Positions 17,368-25,695 of a DNA stretch of 64,000 bases are shown here, piece by piece; within the stretch, counting starts at the first letter, position 1; each line of letters opens with the position of its first letter. The position numbers and the translations under genes are program-made. Below the pieces are notes generated by a model. The model worked only from the letters and a program-made list of their open reading frames with translations. It searched no databases and had not been told where the DNA came from. Where the stretch lies: NCBI RefSeq assembly GCF_030770395.1, contig NZ_CP132480.1:5418953-5482952 (forward strand). Direction: 5' to 3'. This DNA is from Telluria beijingensis (GTDB taxonomy: Bacteria > Pseudomonadota > Gammaproteobacteria > Burkholderiales > Burkholderiaceae_D).

Positions 17368-19719
17368 ATGCGCAGCGCGATCCTCGCGTTCGCCGCCGGC
17401 GCCGCCTGGCTCCAGCTCCAGGCCGCGCTGCCGTCGGCGACCGCGCTGCTGGCCTGCACGGCGGCGACGATCACGGCCTGCCTCCTGCTGCGCGGCCTTG
17501 CGCGAACGATCGCCACCGGCCTCCTGCTCGGCGTCTGCTGGTCCGCCGCCATCGCCCACCTGGCCCTGCGCGACGCCTTGCCCCACAAGGACGAAGGCCG
17601 CGACATCGCCGTCACCGGCACGATCGCCAGTCTCCCGCACCGCTTCGACGGCGGCGTGCGCTTCCACTTCGACGTCGAGCGAACCGACACCCGCGACGCC
17701 ACCGTCCCGTCCCGAATCGTGCTGTCCTGGTACGGCGCCACCGCCGCCGATCCCGCTTTCATCCACCCCGGCGAACGCTGGCGCCTCGTGGTGCGCCTGC
17801 AGCGCCCGCACGGCAACGCCAATCCCCATGGTTTCGACTACGAAGCCTGGCTGCTGGAGCAGGGCGTGCGCGCCACCGGCTACGTGCGCCCGGCAGGCAG
17901 CAGCAACGCGCGCCTGGACGACTGGAGCCCGGGCGCAGGCCATGCGATCGAACGCGCGCGCGGCTACCTGCGCACCCGCATCCTGGCCATCCTGGACGGT
18001 CAACCCTATGCCGGCGTCATCGTCGCCCTGGTCATCGGCGACCAGCGTGGCATCGACCAGGACGACTGGGATGTGTTCAACCGCACCGGCATCAGCCACC
18101 TTGTCTCGATTTCGGGCCTGCACATCACGATGGTGGCCGGCCTCGCCGCCTGGATCGCAGCGAGCCTGTGGCGCCGCTCGTTCTGGACCGGCGCCCAGCT
18201 GCCGCTCTTCCTGCCGGCCCAGAAGGCCGCGGCGCTGGCCGGCGCGCTGGTGGCGCTGCTGTACGTGCTGCTGGCCGGCTTCGGCGTGCCGGCCCAGCGC
18301 ACCTTCTACATGCTGGCCGTGGTCGCCGTCGCGGTCTGGTGCGGCCGCATCGCGTCGAGTTCCCACGTCCTGTGCCTGGCGCTGGGCATCGTGGTGCTGC
18401 TCGACCCGTGGGCGATGCTGTGGCCGGGCTTCTGGCTGTCGTTCGGCGCCGTCGCCGCCATCCTGTATGCCTGCAGCGGCCGGCTCGGCGAGCAGACGCG
18501 CGGCTGGCGCGCCGGCCTGGTGCTCGGCGCGCGCACCCAATGGGCGGTCACCATCGGCCTGGCGCCGCTGACCTTGCTGCTGTTCGGCCAGGTTTCGCTC
18601 GTCAGCCCGCTCGCGAACGCGGTGGCGATTCCCGTCATCAGCCTGTTCGTCACACCGCTGGCGCTGGTCGGCAGCATCCTGCCGTCGCCGCTGGCCGACC
18701 TGGCGCTGGGCGCGGCCCACCTGGCAATCGCGCTGCTGGCCTGGCCCCTGCAATGGCTGGCCGCGCCGGCGCTGGCGGTATGGACCGCGCCGGCGCCATC
18801 CGCCTGGATCCTGGCGCTGGCCCTGGTGGGCACGGCGTGGATGCTGGCGCCGCGCGGCTGGCCACAGCGCTGGGCGGGCCTCGCGGCCTGGACGCCGCTG
18901 CTGACCCAACTGCCGTCGGCGCCGCCCGCCGGCGAATTCAGCGTCACCGCCTTCGACGTCGGCCAGGGCATGGCGCTGCTGGTCGAGACCCATCGCCACC
19001 GCCTGCTGTACGACACCGGCCCGCAATACGCCCCCGGCGCCAGCGGCGCCACCCGCGTCATCCTGCCTTACCTGCGCGGGCGCGGGATCGGGCGCCTGGA
19101 CCAACTCGTCGTGTCGCACAGCGACCTCGATCACGTCGGCGGCGCCGATGCGCTGCTCGCGACGCTCGACGTGAAGGAACTGCGGTCGTCGCTGCCGACC
19201 GCGCACCCTTTGTTGCGCATGGCCGGGCGACAGCGGCGCTGCCAGGCCGGCCAGGTCTGGGAGTGGGATGGCGTGCGCTTCGAGATGCTCGGCCCCGATC
19301 CGGCCAGCTACGCCAACCCGCGCCTGAAGGCCAATGCGCGCAGCTGCGTGCTGCGGGTCAGCGCGCAGGGCAGGGCGATCCTGCTGGCCGGCGACATCGA
19401 GGCCGCGCAGGAGGCGGCGCTGCTCAGCGCTGGTCCGCAGCGGCTGCGCGCCGACGTGCTGCTGGCGCCGCACCACGGCAGCGGCACCTCGTCCAGCGCC
19501 GCCTTCCTGCACGCGGTCGGGCCTTCGCTGGGCATCTTCCAGGTCGGCCATCGCAACCGGTACCGGCACCCCAAGAAGGAGATCTACGCGCGCTACGCCG
19601 AGCACGGCATCCGGCGCCTGCGCACCGACGAGCGCGGCGCCGTCACGTTGCATTTCGGCCGGCAGCTGACGGTCGACACGTATCGCGCGACGCGCGCCCG
19701 TTACTGGCACGGCCGCTGA
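17368..19719 (+). CDS. comEC: DNA internalization competence protein ComEC/Rec2
   Basis: A 783-residue inner-membrane channel protein for uptake of single-stranded transforming DNA. It has N-terminal helices, a DUF4131/OB-like periplasmic domain (about residues 75-180, ending with FDYEAWLLEQGVRATGYV), and the Competence domain with ALVIGDQRGIDQDDWDVFNR and HLVSISGLHITMVAG, followed by many helices. The C-terminal metallo-beta-lactamase domain from about residue 525 has FDVGQGMALLVET, the metal motif SHSDLDHVGG and LLAPHHGSGTSSS. Length is normal and all three domains are intact, so natural transformation is possible if other com genes are present. Confidence 0.96.
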   Translation: MRSAILAFAAGAAWLQLQAALPSATALLACTAATITACLLLRGLARTIATGLLLGVCWSAAIAHLALRDALPHKDEGRDIAVTGTIASLPHRFDGGVRFHFDVERTDTRDATVPSRIVLSWYGATAADPAFIHPGERWRLVVRLQRPHGNANPHGFDYEAWLLEQGVRATGYVRPAGSSNARLDDWSPGAGHAIERARGYLRTRILAILDGQPYAGVIVALVIGDQRGIDQDDWDVFNRTGISHLVSISGLHITMVAGLAAWIAASLWRRSFWTGAQLPLFLPAQKAAALAGALVALLYVLLAGFGVPAQRTFYMLAVVAVAVWCGRIASSSHVLCLALGIVVLLDPWAMLWPGFWLSFGAVAAILYACSGRLGEQTRGWRAGLVLGARTQWAVTIGLAPLTLLLFGQVSLVSPLANAVAIPVISLFVTPLALVGSILPSPLADLALGAAHLAIALLAWPLQWLAAPALAVWTAPAPSAWILALALVGTAWMLAPRGWPQRWAGLAAWTPLLTQLPSAPPAGEFSVTAFDVGQGMALLVETHRHRLLYDTGPQYAPGASGATRVILPYLRGRGIGRLDQLVVSHSDLDHVGGADALLATLDVKELRSSLPTAHPLLRMAGRQRRCQAGQVWEWDGVRFEMLGPDPASYANPRLKANARSCVLRVSAQGRAILLAGDIEAAQEAALLSAGPQRLRADVLLAPHHGSGTSSSAAFLHAVGPSLGIFQVGHRNRYRHPKKEIYARYAEHGIRRLRTDERGAVTLHFGRQLTVDTYRATRARYWHGR

Positions 19720-19737
19720 GTCGAGTCCGCGTCGATC

Positions 19738-21144
19738 TCAGGCGCGCGGCAGCGTGATCGTCACCTGCAGGCCGCCATCCTCGCGGTTGCGCGCCACGAT
19801 GTCGCCGCCGTGGGCCTGCACCACGCGCTGGGCGATCGCCAGGCCCAGGCCATGGCCGTCGACCCCGGTGCGCGAGGCGCCGGCGCGGAAGAACGGCTGG
19901 AAGATCGCCGCCAGGTCGTCCAGCGCGATGCCCGGCCCGCGATCGAGCACGTCGATGCGGGCCAGGTCGCCGTCGACGCGCAGCGCCACCGTCACGATGC
20001 CGCCCTGGGCCCCGTGCTTGGCGGCGTTGCGCACCACGTTCTCGAGCGCGCTCCACAACAGGTCGGGGTCGCCGTTCACGGTGACGCTGCCCTCGGCCTC
20101 GATCAGGATCCGGGTCGCATTCGCCGCTGGCCGGCCGTCGCGCAGGTCGTGCCGGGCCGCCTCGAACCGGGCGTCGGCCACGATGCTGTCGGCCAGCTCG
20201 GTCAGGTCGACCGGCTCGCGCCGCAGCACGTCGGGCAGGGCTTCCAGGCGCGACAGGGTCAGCAGTTCGCCGACCAGCTTGTCCATGCGGTTGCTCTCGC
20301 GTTCGATGCGTTCGAGCGTGCTCGCGATCTTGTCCGGCTGCTGGTGCGCCAGCCCGACCGCCGCCTGCATCCGCGCCAGCGGCGAGCGCAGCTCGTGCGA
20401 GACGTCGTGCAGCAGGCGGCGCTGGCCGTCCATCAGCGCGCGCAGGCGCCCGCTCATGCGGTCGAAGTCGCGTCCCAGGTCGCTCAGCTCGTCGCAGGCC
20501 TTGGTGGCGGGGCCGAAGCGCGGCGCCAGGTCGCCGGCCGCCGCCGCCTCGAAGGCGCTGCGCAGGGCGCGGATCGGACGCGAGAAATACCAGGCCAGCA
20601 GCGCCGCGAACAGCAGGCTGGCCATCACGGCGGCGCCGATCACGACCTTCTGGCCCACGCGCCGGCGCGCGCCGGGATCGAGCGCCGGCGTCAGCGGGTC
20701 TGCTCCGCCGCCACCCCGGGCGCCCTCGGGCCGACCAGGCTGGCGCGGTACGAAGGCCAGGTAGCTTGCGCCTTGCGGGGTGGCCAGCCGGCGCGCGCCG
20801 CGCCAGGCGCTGCCGTCGGCGCCATGATTGAGCTGGCGCTCGGCTTCGTTCACCAGCTCGGCCGGCACCGCGCGCCCGAGCAGGTCGCGGCGCGCCCCGT
20901 CCAGCACATACAGCTGCGGGCGCCGCATGTCGGCCAGCAGGCCGCGCAGCGCCGGCTCGCCGCCATGGCGCAATGTGGCCGCCGCGGCGTCGAGGGCGAT
21001 CGCGGCCGGCGGGCCGGAGTCCAGCGTCGGCGTGGCTTTCTGGCGCGCCTGGTCGCGCAGCCAGAAGGCGCCGCCGATGGCGATGGTGGCGGTCAGCTGC
21101 GCCAGCAGGATCGACAGGAAGAACTTCCAGAACAACCGGCCCAT
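19738..21144 (-). CDS. Sensor histidine kinase, CpxA/RstB type
   Basis: A 468-residue inner-membrane kinase. A first membrane helix lies at residues ~7-28, a periplasmic sensor loop of about 130 residues follows, and a second helix (VVIGAAVMASLLFAALLAWYF) leads to a HAMP domain. The H-box is HDVSHELRSPLARMQ, with the phosphorylated His in SHELRSP. The ATP-binding domain has NVVRNAAKHG (N-box), DRGPGIALDDL (G1) and GHGLGLAIAQRVV (G2). It sits 1 bp after the OmpR-type regulator, its obvious partner. The signal sensed is unknown; an envelope-stress role is suggested only by resemblance to CpxA. Confidence 0.9.
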   Translation of the reverse strand: MGRLFWKFFLSILLAQLTATIAIGGAFWLRDQARQKATPTLDSGPPAAIALDAAAATLRHGGEPALRGLLADMRRPQLYVLDGARRDLLGRAVPAELVNEAERQLNHGADGSAWRGARRLATPQGASYLAFVPRQPGRPEGARGGGGADPLTPALDPGARRRVGQKVVIGAAVMASLLFAALLAWYFSRPIRALRSAFEAAAAGDLAPRFGPATKACDELSDLGRDFDRMSGRLRALMDGQRRLLHDVSHELRSPLARMQAAVGLAHQQPDKIASTLERIERESNRMDKLVGELLTLSRLEALPDVLRREPVDLTELADSIVADARFEAARHDLRDGRPAANATRILIEAEGSVTVNGDPDLLWSALENVVRNAAKHGAQGGIVTVALRVDGDLARIDVLDRGPGIALDDLAAIFQPFFRAGASRTGVDGHGLGLAIAQRVVQAHGGDIVARNREDGGLQVTITLPRA

Positions 21145-21145
21145 G

Positions 21146-21832
21146 CTATTCCTTGATCAGCTGGTAGCCCTGGCGGTAGATGGTCTGCAGGCAGGAACGG
21201 CCGTCCTCCAGCGGTCCCAGCTTGTGGCGCAGGCTGCTCAGGTGGACGTCGATATTGCGGTCGAAGCGCGCCAGCGGCCGGCCCAGCCCCTGCTCGGACA
21301 GGTCGTTCTTGCTCACCGGCTTGCCGGCATTGCGCGCCAGGACTTCCAGCAGGTTGAACTCGGTGCTGGTGAGGTCGAGCGGCTTGCCGTCCCAGGTCGC
21401 GCGCCGTCCCTCGGGGTGGATGGCCAGCTTGCCGACCGTGAGGGTCGCGCCGGGGCCGCTGTCGGGCTGGGCCTGGGTGCGGCGCAGGATGGCGCGCACG
21501 CGCGCCGTCAGCTCGCGCGGCGTGCATGGCTTGGCCACGTAGTCGTCGGCGCCCAGTTCCAGGCCGAGGATGCGGTCGGCGTCGTCGCCGCGCGCGGTCA
21601 GCATCAGCACCGGGATGCGGCTGGCGGCGCGGATCCGGCGCAGCGCCTCGATGCCGCTGGTGCCGGGCATCATGACGTCGAGGATGGCGATGGCGTACTG
21701 GCCGCCCAGCGCCTCGTGCGCGCCGTCGTCGCCATTGTGCACGCAGGTGACCCGGAAGCCTTCCTGTTCGAGGTATTCGGCGAACATGCCGACCAGTTCG
21801 ACGTCGTCGTCGATAAGCAATACATGGTTCAT
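21146..21832 (-). CDS. OmpR/CpxR-type response regulator
   Basis: A 228-residue response regulator. The receiver domain begins NHVLLIDDDVELVGMF (acidic pocket), with the phosphorylated Asp in IAILDVMMPGTSG, Thr/Lys switch residues in VLMLTARGDD and YVAKPCTPRELTARV. The winged-helix output domain includes PLDLTSTEFNLLEVLARNAG and RNIDVHLSSLRHKLG. The ATG at 21832 was chosen because the receiver domain starts at once; the in-frame extension upstream is not homologous. It is the first gene of the pair with the histidine kinase and is divergent from the dioxygenase-like gene 135 bp away, which may be a target. Confidence 0.93.
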   Translation of the reverse strand: MNHVLLIDDDVELVGMFAEYLEQEGFRVTCVHNGDDGAHEALGGQYAIAILDVMMPGTSGIEALRRIRAASRIPVLMLTARGDDADRILGLELGADDYVAKPCTPRELTARVRAILRRTQAQPDSGPGATLTVGKLAIHPEGRRATWDGKPLDLTSTEFNLLEVLARNAGKPVSKNDLSEQGLGRPLARFDRNIDVHLSSLRHKLGPLEDGRSCLQTIYRQGYQLIKE

Positions 21833-21967
21833 GGCGACAGGATAGCGCAGTCGCGCCTCCAGGTCTTTCACGCCTGGCGCGGCTTTACCCGGATTTACGT
21901 CGCTTAGGCGCGCTTTACACCCCTGCGCCACACAATGGCCGCGTCAAACCAACCGGAGGAACTCACG

Positions 21968-22867
21968 ATGACACAGCAGCGCACGACCGCCACGCACCAT
22001 GACAACCAACACCACTGCGGCCTCGACGCGGACCTGGCGCGCCTGCTGGGGCGGCCGGCCACGCGGCGCCAGTCGCTGCGCTGGCTGTGCGCCGGCGTGG
22101 GCGCGGCGGCGCTGCCGGTGGCCGGCTGCGGCGGTGGCGGCGATGGCTCGGCGGACGGCTACGGCATCTCGACCTCGACCACCACGACCGGCGCGGGGAC
22201 GACGGGCGGCGGCAGCGCGGCCTGCTCGGTAATCCCCGAGGAGACCGGCGGCCCGTATCCGGGCGACGGCACCAACCGCAACGCCAACGGCGTGGCCAAC
22301 GCCCTGGTCCTGTCCGGCATCGTGCGCAGCGACATCCGCGCCAGCGTGGCCGGCGCCAGCGGCGTCGCGCAGGGCGTGCCGCTCACCATCCGCCTCAGGA
22401 TCGAGAACGTGGCGCAAGGCTGCGCCGCGGCCGAAGGCGCCGCCGTCTACCTGTGGCACTGTACCCGCGAGGGCGGCTATTCGATGTACTCGAGCGGCAT
22501 CGTCGACGAAAACTACCTGCGCGGCGTGCAGGAGGCCGACAGCGACGGATGGGTCACCTTCACGACCATCTTCCCCGGCTGCTACGACGGGCGCATGCCG
22601 CACGTGCACTTCGAGGTCTATCCGACCCTGGCAAGGTCGACGAGCGCGGCGAACCGGGTCAAGACCTCGCAGTTCGCCTTCCCGCTGGCGACCTTGAACG
22701 AAGCCTACGCCAGCAGCGGCTACGCCACCAGCGTGCGCAACCTGGCGCGCATCAGCTACGCCACCGACAATGTGTTCAGCGACGGCACCGACCTGCAGAT
22801 GGCGAGCGTCAGCGGCAATGCGACCCAGGGCTATACCGCCACCCTGGCAGTAGGCGTTTCATTCTAA
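21968..22867 (+). CDS. Intradiol ring-cleavage dioxygenase-like Tat/lipoprotein
   Basis: A 299-residue protein related to catechol/protocatechuate intradiol dioxygenases. The N-terminus has a twin-arginine-like TRRQSLRWL and a lipobox-like PVAGC, so it is probably exported folded and lipid-anchored. A Gly/Thr-rich linker with TSTTTTGAGTTGGGS follows. The catalytic domain starts with EETGGPYPGDG, carries VYLWHCTREGGYSMYS (one iron-binding Tyr expected in the YSMY region) and GRMPHVHFEVYP, the His-x-His iron site. The substrate is unknown. The ATG at 21968 follows a CGGAGGA box. It lies divergent from the CpxAR-type system. Confidence 0.85.
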   Translation: MTQQRTTATHHDNQHHCGLDADLARLLGRPATRRQSLRWLCAGVGAAALPVAGCGGGGDGSADGYGISTSTTTTGAGTTGGGSAACSVIPEETGGPYPGDGTNRNANGVANALVLSGIVRSDIRASVAGASGVAQGVPLTIRLRIENVAQGCAAAEGAAVYLWHCTREGGYSMYSSGIVDENYLRGVQEADSDGWVTFTTIFPGCYDGRMPHVHFEVYPTLARSTSAANRVKTSQFAFPLATLNEAYASSGYATSVRNLARISYATDNVFSDGTDLQMASVSGNATQGYTATLAVGVSF

Positions 22868-22941
22868 AGAAGGTTCGCACGACGGCGCCAGCCATTACAA
22901 TGGGTCGCTGTCGAATAACCAAGGTTCGCGAACCTCGTTCC

Positions 22942-23742
22942 ATGTCCAAACCCCTGCTTCATTTCGCCCATGGCAACAGCTACCCGGCCGGCACCTACAG
23001 CCGGCTGCTGGAACAGCTCGAGGTCCACTACGACGTGCACCTGCTCGACATGCACGGCCACGATCCGCGCCATCCGGTGGCCGACGGTTGGGGTGCGCTG
23101 GTCGACGAGCTGGTCGAGCACCTGGAAGGGTATGGCCGGCCGGCGATCCTGGTCGGCCATTCGCTGGGCGGGATGCTGTGCATGATGGCGGCCGAGCGCC
23201 GTCCCGAGCTGGCGCGTTGCGTGGTGATGCTCGATTCGCCGGTGGTGGCGGGCTGGCGCGCGCTGGCCTGGCGCCTGGCCAAGCTGGCCGGCTGGGGCGA
23301 GCGCCTGTCGCCGGCGCGCTTCGCCCGCAAGCGGCGCGAATTGTGGCCCAGCCGCGACGACGCGCACCGGCATTTCAGCGCCAAGCCGATCTTCCAGGCC
23401 TGGGCGCCGGGCGCGCTGGACGACTACCTCGAGCACGGCCTGGCGCCGCACCCGGAGGGCGTCACCTTGCGCTTCCGGCGCGACGTGGAGTCGGCCATCT
23501 ACCAGACCCTCCCGCATCACATGGACGAGGTGCTGCGCGAACCGTTCCCGGTGCCGGTCGGCTTCATCGCCGGCACCGCATCCGAAGAGATGCGCCAGGC
23601 CGGCATGGCGGCTACCCGCAAGCTGGTGGGCGAGAACCTGGTCATGATCGAGGGCGGCCATCTGTACCCGCTGGAAAAGCCGCAGGAGACGGCGCGCCTG
23701 GCGCATGCGATGATCGAACGCCTGCTGGCGCCGGCGCGCTAG
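22942..23742 (+). CDS. Alpha/beta hydrolase
   Basis: A 266-residue cytoplasmic alpha/beta hydrolase. The start MSKPLLHFAHGNSYPAGTY holds the HGN oxyanion region, LVGHSLGGMLCM has the nucleophilic serine, SPVVAGWRALAWR follows it, and IEGGHLYPLEKP carries the catalytic His. The substrate cannot be told. The start at 22942 was chosen because the fold begins there, although the frame is open further upstream. Its last 4 bases overlap the end of the convergent small lipoprotein gene. Confidence 0.88.
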   Translation: MSKPLLHFAHGNSYPAGTYSRLLEQLEVHYDVHLLDMHGHDPRHPVADGWGALVDELVEHLEGYGRPAILVGHSLGGMLCMMAAERRPELARCVVMLDSPVVAGWRALAWRLAKLAGWGERLSPARFARKRRELWPSRDDAHRHFSAKPIFQAWAPGALDDYLEHGLAPHPEGVTLRFRRDVESAIYQTLPHHMDEVLREPFPVPVGFIAGTASEEMRQAGMAATRKLVGENLVMIEGGHLYPLEKPQETARLAHAMIERLLAPAR

Positions 23743-24002
23743 TAGGCCCGGTTCGAGTCCAGCGGACGCGGGGCGCTGTCCATCGCGTCGCGTGCTTCCT
23801 GGCCGCCGACGGTCTTGAGCATGCGGTCGGTGCTCTTGCGCTTCGGGATGCGCGAACCGGTCATCTCATGCTGGTCTTCCTGGGCGGCCAGCGCCGGGGC
23901 GGCGGCGGCCGGCGAAGCCGCCGGCGGAGGGGATGCCGGGGTGCTGCATCCGGCCAGGGCGACGAGGGCGCCGAGCGCCAGGGGTGTCAATGCGGCGTGC
24001 AT
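23739..24002 (-). CDS. Small predicted lipoprotein of unknown function
   Basis: An 87-residue protein with a lipoprotein signal (TPLALGALVALAGC, lipobox LAGC at about residues 16-19), an Ala/Pro-rich linker, then a charged part with MTGSRIPKRKSTDRMLKTVG. The C-terminal part MTGSRIP... occurs in small lipoproteins of this bacterial family, but no function is known to me. It would sit on the inner or outer membrane facing the periplasm. The start ATG was chosen because it begins the signal; the longer frame upstream runs into the dcd promoter region. Confidence 0.7.
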   Translation of the reverse strand: MHAALTPLALGALVALAGCSTPASPPPAASPAAAAPALAAQEDQHEMTGSRIPKRKSTDRMLKTVGGQEARDAMDSAPRPLDSNRAY

Positions 24003-24150
24003 GGAGGGCTCCAGGAGTGAGTGAAGTAACTGATGGTATGCGCGGCGCCGCGGTTCGGCAACCAGTTCTTGCATTGGCGGAACCGGGATCAGCACCGGCC
24101 TGCGCATTTCGCGTAAAATCGCGGGATTTTCTCCCTGCTGGAAACCGACA

Positions 24151-24717
24151 ATGACTATCAAGAGCGACAAATGGATCCGCCGCATGGCGGAAAGCACCGG
24201 CATGATCGAGCCGTTCGAGCCGAAGCAGGTCCGGGAGCAGGACGGGCGCCGCATCATCTCCTTCGGCACCTCTTCGTACGGCTACGACATCCGCTGCGCC
24301 GATGAATTCAAGGTGTTCACCAATATCAACAGCACCATCGTCGATCCGAAGAACTTCGATTCGAACTCCTTCGTCGACGTCAAGAGCGACGTCTGCATCA
24401 TCCCGCCGAACTCGTTCGCGCTGGCGCGCACCATCGAATACTTCCGCATCCCGCGCAATGTGCTGACCGTCTGCCTTGGCAAGTCGACCTATGCGCGCTG
24501 CGGCATCATCGTCAACGTGACGCCGTTCGAGCCCGAATGGGAAGGCTATGTGACGCTGGAGTTCTCGAACACGACCCCTCTGCCGGCCAAGATCTATGCC
24601 GGCGAAGGCTGCGCCCAGGTGCTGTTCTTCGAGAGCGACGAGGTCTGCGAAACCTCGTACAAGGACCGCGGCGGCAAATACCAGGGCCAGCACGGCGTGA
24701 CCCTGCCGAAGACCTGA
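24151..24717 (+). CDS. dcd: dCTP deaminase
   Basis: A 188-residue trimeric enzyme converting dCTP to dUTP, the main route to dTTP precursors in proteobacteria. Conserved stretches are [49 protein letters not shown], the catalytic region [40 protein letters not shown], and the C-terminal lid [19 protein letters not shown]. Length is exactly that of the family. It shares a metabolic theme with thyA-folA 4.5 kb downstream but is not in the same operon. Confidence 0.98.
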   Translation: MTIKSDKWIRRMAESTGMIEPFEPKQVREQDGRRIISFGTSSYGYDIRCADEFKVFTNINSTIVDPKNFDSNSFVDVKSDVCIIPPNSFALARTIEYFRIPRNVLTVCLGKSTYARCGIIVNVTPFEPEWEGYVTLEFSNTTPLPAKIYAGEGCAQVLFFESDEVCETSYKDRGGKYQGQHGVTLPKT

Positions 24718-24724
24718 GCGCTCT

Positions 24725-25606
24725 TCAACCTGCCTGGTGCGCCACGTGCGCCAGGTGTCCCAGCTTGTCGGGATTGCGCATCACGTAGATGGCGGTGATG
24801 CGGCCGCCGTCGATGTCGAGCGCGGTGGTCTGCAGCATGCCGTCGCTCTCCAGGGTGATGCGTCCCGGCAGTCCGTCGATCGTGGCCGTGCGCAGCACGG
24901 CGGGCGCGTCCCAGCCGCCCTTGCGCGTGAATGCCTGCAGCAGGCGCAGCACCTTGTCCTGGCCGAAGATCGGATTGACGACGGCCGGGCGCTTGCCGCC
25001 GCCGTCGCCATAGAATACGACGTCGTCCGACAGCAGCTGCCGCAGCCGCCCCAGGTCGCCGCTGCGCGAGGCGGCGAAGAATGCCGCGGCGATTTCCTGC
25101 TGCCGGTCCTGCGCCATCGGAAAACGCGGCCGCGCGGCCGCCACGTGCGCGCGCGCCCGGCTGGCCAGCTGGCGGCAGGCCGCCGGCGCGCGGCCGATGG
25201 CCTCGGCCACCTCGTCGAAGTCCATGTCGAACACGTCGTGCAGCAGGAAGGCCGCACGCTCCAGCGGCGACAGGCGCTCCAGCGCCAGCATCAGGGGCAG
25301 GGTGATGTCGTCGTCCTCCTCGTCGTCCGGGTCGACGAAGGGTTCCGGCAGCCAGGGGCCGAGGTATTCCTCGCGCTTGACGCGCGCCGACTTGAGCACG
25401 TCCAGGCACAGGCGCGTCACGGTGCGCACCAGGAAGGCTTCGGGCTCGCGCACCGATCCGCGGTCGGCGCCGTGCCAGCGCAGCCAGGCATCCTGCACCA
25501 CGTCCTCGGCTTCGGCCACCGATCCCAGCATGCGGTAGGCGATGCGCTGCAGGCGCGGGCGGCGGGCGGTGAAGAAGGTGGCGGTGTCGAATTCGCTGGC
25601 GTTCAT
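24725..25606 (-). CDS. ECF41-type RNA polymerase sigma factor with SnoaL-like C-terminal domain
   Basis: A 293-residue sigma factor. Region 2 contains QRIAYRMLGSVAEAEDVVQD AWLRW; region 4 contains LSPLERAAFLLHDVFDMDFDE and ACRQLASRARAHVAA. From about residue 170 comes a SnoaL/NTF2-like extension with YGDGGGKRPAVVNP and, near the end, VMRNPDKLGHL. DGGGK and NPDKL are the two marks of ECF41, where the extension takes the place of an anti-sigma factor. Such genes usually lie beside a carboxymuconolactone decarboxylase, oxidoreductase or epimerase gene (COE); none is present here. Confidence 0.9.
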   Translation of the reverse strand: MNASEFDTATFFTARRPRLQRIAYRMLGSVAEAEDVVQDAWLRWHGADRGSVREPEAFLVRTVTRLCLDVLKSARVKREEYLGPWLPEPFVDPDDEEDDDITLPLMLALERLSPLERAAFLLHDVFDMDFDEVAEAIGRAPAACRQLASRARAHVAAARPRFPMAQDRQQEIAAAFFAASRSGDLGRLRQLLSDDVVFYGDGGGKRPAVVNPIFGQDKVLRLLQAFTRKGGWDAPAVLRTATIDGLPGRITLESDGMLQTTALDIDGGRITAIYVMRNPDKLGHLAHVAHQAG

Positions 25607-25624
25607 GACCCCGCATGATACGCG

Positions 25625-25652
25625 AAAAAAAAAGCCCGGAGTTGCTCCGGGC
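25625..25652 (-). terminator. Intrinsic terminator of the Orn/Lys/Arg decarboxylase gene
   Basis: Read on the minus strand, GCCCGGAG-CAA-CTCCGGGC forms an 8-bp GC-rich hairpin and is followed by nine T residues. It lies 44 bp after the decarboxylase stop codon and separates it from the sigma factor gene. Confidence 0.93.
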
Positions 25653-25695
25653 CTCTCTCGTTTGGCGGGTCGCCATGCCGCCCATGCCAGCGGCG

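Noticed and set aside
17272..19710. 812-residue open frame opposite comEC
   Set aside because: Antisense frame with the low-complexity composition typical of third-position GC bias; comEC on the plus strand has all its domains.
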